Below are positions 59,893 through 60,680 of a stretch of DNA of 60,680 nt, in pieces; positions within the stretch are counted from its first letter, which is position 1; each line of letters opens with the position of its first letter. This DNA is from an uncultured Eubacteriales bacterium (lineage in GTDB: Bacteria > Bacillota > Clostridia > Oscillospirales > Acutalibacteraceae). The translations under genes were made by a program, and so were the position numbers. The stretch lies in contig CASFEZ010000009.1 of assembly GCA_949293815.1 (NCBI GenBank), positions 1 through 60,680 on the forward strand, in the 5' to 3' direction. Below the pieces are notes generated by a model, which was given only the letters and a program-made list of their open reading frames with translations, did not search any database and was not told the origin of the DNA.

Positions 59893-60680
59893 TTAAAAAT
59901 CAGCGCTGCCGGTGGTACGCGGGAACGGCAGTACATCGCGGATATTGGGAATCCCCGTTAAATACATGATAAGCCGCTCAAACCCCAAGCCGAAACCGGC
60001 GTGCTTTGTGGTGCCGTAGCGCCGCAAATCCAAATAATGTGCGTAATCCTCTTCCCGCAGACCGCATTCGCGGATCCGACGCTGCAAAACCTCAAGCCGC
60101 TCTTCGCGCTGGCTGCCGCCGATGATTTCGCCGATGCCCATCACCAGGCAGTCCATGGCGGCAACGGTTTTTTCATCGTCGTTCAATCGCATATAAAAAG
60201 CTTTGATTTCCTTTGGATAATCGGTGACAAACACCGGCTTTTTGCAGACAGCTTCGGTCAAATACCGCTCGTGCTCGGTCTGCAAATCGCAGCCCCAGTG
60301 CGCCTTATAATCGAAGTTATGATTGTTTTTCTCCAAATATCCAATCGCTTCGGTGTAGCTCATATGGGCAAAGTCCGCCGAAGCGACCTGTTCAAGGCGC
60401 GATAGCAGACCTGGGTCGGTATACCGGTTCAAAAACGCCAGCTCGCGCTCGCAGTGATTAAGGCAATGGCGAATCACATATTTTATCATATCCTCCGCCA
60501 AACGCATATCGTCCGCAAGGTCGGCAAAGGCAATCTCCGGCTCAATCATCCAGAACTCCGCCGCGTGGCGCTGGGTATAGGATTTTTCCGCGCGGAAAGT
60601 GGGACCAAAGGTGTAGATGCTGCCGAAAGCCTCGGCCATCATCTCCCCTTCCAGCTGACCGGAGACCGTAAGATACGCGG
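59893..60680 (-). CDS. asnS: Asparaginyl-tRNA synthetase (C-terminal part, runs off the window)
   Basis: The last 262 codons of a class II aminoacyl-tRNA synthetase; the N-terminus lies beyond 60680. The frame is open to the edge ([14 protein letters not shown]... precedes the first Met inside the window). Motif 2 is seen in [25 protein letters not shown] and motif 3 in [27 protein letters not shown] (each quoted in part); GQLEGE and the final RTTG fit AsnRS rather than AspRS. A T-box leader, common for such genes in Firmicutes, would lie outside the window. Confidence 0.93.
   Translation of the reverse strand, partial: AYLTVSGQLEGEMMAEAFGSIYTFGPTFRAEKSYTQRHAAEFWMIEPEIAFADLADDMRLAEDMIKYVIRHCLNHCERELAFLNRYTDPGLLSRLEQVASADFAHMSYTEAIGYLEKNNHNFDYKAHWGCDLQTEHERYLTEAVCKKPVFVTDYPKEIKAFYMRLNDDEKTVAAMDCLVMGIGEIIGGSQREERLEVLQRRIRECGLREEDYAHYLDLRRYGTTKHAGFGLGFERLIMYLTGIPNIRDVLPFPRTTGSADF

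Overview
The window is chromosomal DNA of a low-to-moderate GC Gram-positive anaerobe of class Clostridia, most likely an endospore former of the Oscillospirales/Ruminococcaceae type. The evidence is the gene order (sepF-divIVA-lspA-rluD; yicC-remA-gmk-rpoZ-priA-def-fmt-yugP-rsmB-rlmN-prpC-prkC-rsgA; yqfC-yqfD-phoH-ybeY-era-recO; scpA-scpB-ytfI-gerW-dacF-rluB), the sporulation genes (yqfC, yqfD, ylbJ, gerW, dacF) and the split two-subunit transketolase. Genus-level placement is inference. Almost everything is on the minus strand. There are no rRNA, tRNA or CRISPR loci.

Region 1 (about 0.1-18.2 kb, minus) runs corA, nfo, aldo/keto reductase, miaB, ylbF, mutS, mutL, miaA, an HlyD-like gene, yggS, sepF, a very long divIVA, lspA, rluD and the two transketolase halves, ending at a strong terminator at 125-168. 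It joins DNA repair, tRNA modification (the i6A then ms2i6A pathway: miaA plus miaB) and cell division. Many genes overlap by 4 bp (ATGA or TTGA). An extended -10 promoter lies in front of the aldo/keto reductase gene.

Region 2 (18.2-26.3 kb) is the accessory part, with genes on both strands, their own promoters and terminators: a YoaK-type membrane protein, an exported PHP-domain phosphoesterase, a scar where a truncated NUDIX gene abuts the last third of a large serine recombinase, an AT-rich orphan gene with a HEPN-like motif, a 23S rRNA m5U methyltransferase, a TetR regulator and a GPH-family sugar:cation symporter.

Region 3 (26.3-32.2 kb) is the yqfC-yqfD-phoH-ybeY-era-recO cluster (sporulation, ribosome maturation, recombination), here lacking pgpH, dgkA and cdd, followed by ylbJ on the plus strand. 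YlbJ converges with rsgA; the two stop codons share the same TTAA.

Region 4 (32.2-60.7 kb, minus) is one long collinear housekeeping block. Read in transcription order it is asnS (partial), aspartate aminotransferase, ispF, cdaA, cdaR, a lipoprotein, a two-component system, yqhQ, prmC, an M50 protease, scpA, scpB, ytfI, gerW, dacF, rluB, then yicC through rsgA. Internal promoters lie at the 3' ends of scpB and rluB. The most unusual structures are a 101-bp overlap of cdaA and cdaR, in which one purine-rich stretch encodes an acidic tail in one frame and a Lys-rich tail in the other, and a 19-bp RNA hairpin that buries the start region of dacF.
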